Shown here: piece after piece, positions 60,003-64,000 of the stretch
How the letters are laid out: each line of letters begins with the position of its first letter
Position numbering within the stretch: position 1 is the stretch's first letter
Origin: Paenibacillus sp. R14(2021)
Lineage (GTDB): Bacteria; Bacillota; Bacilli; Paenibacillales; Paenibacillaceae
Direction of reading: 5' to 3'
Length of the DNA stretch: 64,000 bases
NCBI RefSeq assembly: GCF_019431355.1
Contig: NZ_CP080269.1
Span: 3,128,501-3,192,500 of the forward strand
Notes under the pieces: model-generated
What the model was told of the DNA's origin: nothing
Seen by the model: the letters and a program-made list of their open reading frames with translations, nothing else
The model's database searches: none
Program-made: the position numbers and the translations under genes

Positions 60003-60929
60003 TTAAAAAATCGCCGAATCCTTGTCGATTTTGCGGGCGGCGTAATTGCTCGCGAGGATAAGCACGAACGCGACGATTGATTGCAGAAAGCCCGCTGCGG
60101 AGGCCATGCCGATATCGCCGGATTTGCGGAGGCTGCGGTAGACCAAGGTGTCGATGACGTCCGTCGTCGGGAACAGCAGCGAGGCATCGCCAACCATGGC
60201 ATAGAACATCCCGAAATCTGCATTCATGATGCGTCCGATCGCAAGCAGCGTCAGGATCATGACCGTTGGCTTCAGCATGGGAATGCTGATGTACCTCATC
60301 TGCTGCCAGCGGGAGGCGCCGTCGATCGAAGCGGCTTCATAGTACGAGTTGTCGACAGAGGTGAGTGCTGCCAGATAAACGATCGTTCCATAACCCGTGA
60401 CCTTCCAGCGAACCGCGATCGTCAGGATGAGCGGCCACCAGCTCGCTTTGCTGTAGAAGTCGACGCTCTGCAGCCCGAACCATTCCAACAGGCGGTTCAA
60501 CGCGCCGTTCTCGAAGTTGAGCAGATTATACGTGAACACGCCGACTACGATCCAGGAGATGAAGAAAGGCAGAAAGGTCAGGGATTGCGTAATCCGCTTG
60601 AAGTATTTGTTCCTCAGTTCATTGAGCATGAGCGCGAAGCCTACTTCAAAAATTAGTCCGACGCCAATGAAAAGCGCATTGAGCAAAATTGTGTTGCGCA
60701 CTGCACGGAACGCCGCATCCGACGACAAAATATAGTCAAAATTGTTCAGGAGAGGATGCATCCAATCACTCCCGAAGATGCCTTTGGTGAAGTCGAAGTT
60801 CTTGAACGGAATGATCAACCCCGACAATGGCAGGTAATTGAAGAGGAAGAGCAGCGTGGCAACGGGAAGAAACATAAGCAGTAGCTGACGGTTGCGCACG
60901 AGCTCGTGGATAACTCCGTTTCGTTTCAT
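60003..60929 (-). CDS. Carbohydrate ABC transporter permease (LplB-like)
   Basis: The 308-residue product has six hydrophobic segments. The EAA loop YYEAASIDGASRWQQMRYISIPMLKP lies near residue 205, and LLLMFLPVATLLFLFNYLPLSGLIIPFKNF at the start is characteristic of LplB proteins. It forms the membrane channel with the LplC-like protein. GAAGGGAATAAGG lies before the ATG. It is first in the operon that continues to the binding protein, the SLH remnant, the ManD-type dehydratase and the epimerase. Confidence 0.92.
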   Translation of the reverse strand: MKRNGVIHELVRNRQLLLMFLPVATLLFLFNYLPLSGLIIPFKNFDFTKGIFGSDWMHPLLNNFDYILSSDAAFRAVRNTILLNALFIGVGLIFEVGFALMLNELRNKYFKRITQSLTFLPFFISWIVVGVFTYNLLNFENGALNRLLEWFGLQSVDFYSKASWWPLILTIAVRWKVTGYGTIVYLAALTSVDNSYYEAASIDGASRWQQMRYISIPMLKPTVMILTLLAIGRIMNADFGMFYAMVGDASLLFPTTDVIDTLVYRSLRKSGDIGMASAAGFLQSIVAFVLILASNYAARKIDKDSAIF

Positions 60930-61102
60930 GGGCCTTATTCCCTTCTCTTGCGTGATACTCTAATCATAAGGGAGCAGTTTAGGCGATTCTATGAGCGGAT
61001 CTTATCCTTTGCAGTATGCGATTGGCGTGTTCCGGGGAGAGGTGGAAAATGGCTTCAATTCGAGGTGTAAATAACCGATGCAGTATGTAAATCGAGGAAA
61101 AC
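60930..61102. other. Upstream region of the sugar-acid operon
   Basis: This 173-bp stretch between the rRNA terminator and the LplB start holds no ORF. On the minus strand TATGAT (60970-60965) may be a -10, but the -35 is weak. No clear operator was seen. Confidence 0.3.
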
Positions 61103-61134
61103 AAAAAAACACCCACAAAGTGAGTGTTTTTTGG
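61103..61134 (-). terminator. rRNA operon terminator
   Basis: On the minus strand AAAAAACACTCA-CTTTG-TGGGTGTTTTTTT forms the stem and T-run, about 115 bp beyond the 23S 3' end. Confidence 0.85.
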
Positions 61135-61247
61135 GTATTATAAAATTGCATCCTGAAAACTGGATACGAACCTTTGCGAAGGTCATTACTTAGCTGAACG
61201 AAGATGTTAACGTTGGTTTCCGAAGTGAACCCCTTAACAGGGTTCAA

Positions 61248-64000
<2,753 letters not shown>

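Overview
The window looks like a chromosomal piece of a Gram-positive, moderately GC-rich spore-former of the Paenibacillaceae (Paenibacillus or Cohnella-like). Reasons: Bacillus-type Shine-Dalgarno sequences before nearly every gene, frequent GTG and TTG starts, a tRNA-Gly T-box before glycyl-tRNA synthetase, a ZTP riboswitch before folD, Lpl-type sugar importers, an SLH-domain remnant, and an OhrR/MarR-type redox regulator. I saw no phage, insertion sequence, CRISPR array or tRNA gene.

Layout. 1-1.6 kb: start of a secreted bacterial-Ig-like repeat protein, cut by the window edge. 2-8.1 kb (all minus): ZTP riboswitch-folD, a CoaD-like/phosphoesterase pair, a zinc alcohol dehydrogenase, an orphan sugar-binding lipoprotein, an acetyltransferase and a hydroxypyruvate-isomerase-like protein. 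8.3-17.7 kb: lipase-like hydrolase, small membrane protein, TerC-family protein with a DnaA-box cluster upstream, a heterodimeric ABC exporter, a dioxygenase-like VOC protein, a ParB-like protein and a TIM-barrel isomerase. 17.9-24.8 kb (minus): a five-gene operon (AroA-like, acyl-CoA ligase, acyl-CoA dehydrogenase, FadH-like reductase, FabL/ChcA-like SDR). Its content matches what I recall of the cyclohexanecarboxyl-CoA genes of ansatrienin producers, so I read it as a shikimate to cyclohexanecarboxyl-CoA pathway. This is the most interesting part of the window.

25-33.4 kb: acetyltransferase, MsrA-like reductase, a GH2 glycosidase divergent from an ArsR-type regulator, a 51-bp minisatellite, a Gfo/Idh oxidoreductase, a second alcohol dehydrogenase and an AraC regulator whose second codon is a stop. 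33.4-43.1 kb: T-box-glyS, amidoligase, PepD, a second heterodimeric ABC exporter, and peptidase T. 43.3-49.5 kb: a three-gene ECF sigma operon, a UvrA paralogue, a nucleotidyltransferase and a dienelactone-hydrolase-like protein. 49.7-53.2 kb: a redox island (OhrR/MarR regulator, thiol peroxidase, thioredoxin reductase, secreted alpha/beta hydrolase) with four copies of the palindrome TTTGTnnACAAA over two sigma-A promoters. 53.4-60.9 kb: a transglutaminase-like gene, then a minus-strand sugar-acid operon (LplB, LplC, binding protein, a broken SLH-anchored protein, a ManD-type dehydratase, an epimerase/dehydrogenase). 61.2-64 kb: 23S rRNA on the minus strand, cut at its 5' side, with a terminator and no 5S gene after it.

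Functional themes: sugar and sugar-acid uptake and catabolism, thiol redox defence, two drug-type exporters, and a probable specialised acyl-CoA pathway. All family calls come from reading motifs by eye. No search or alignment program was run.
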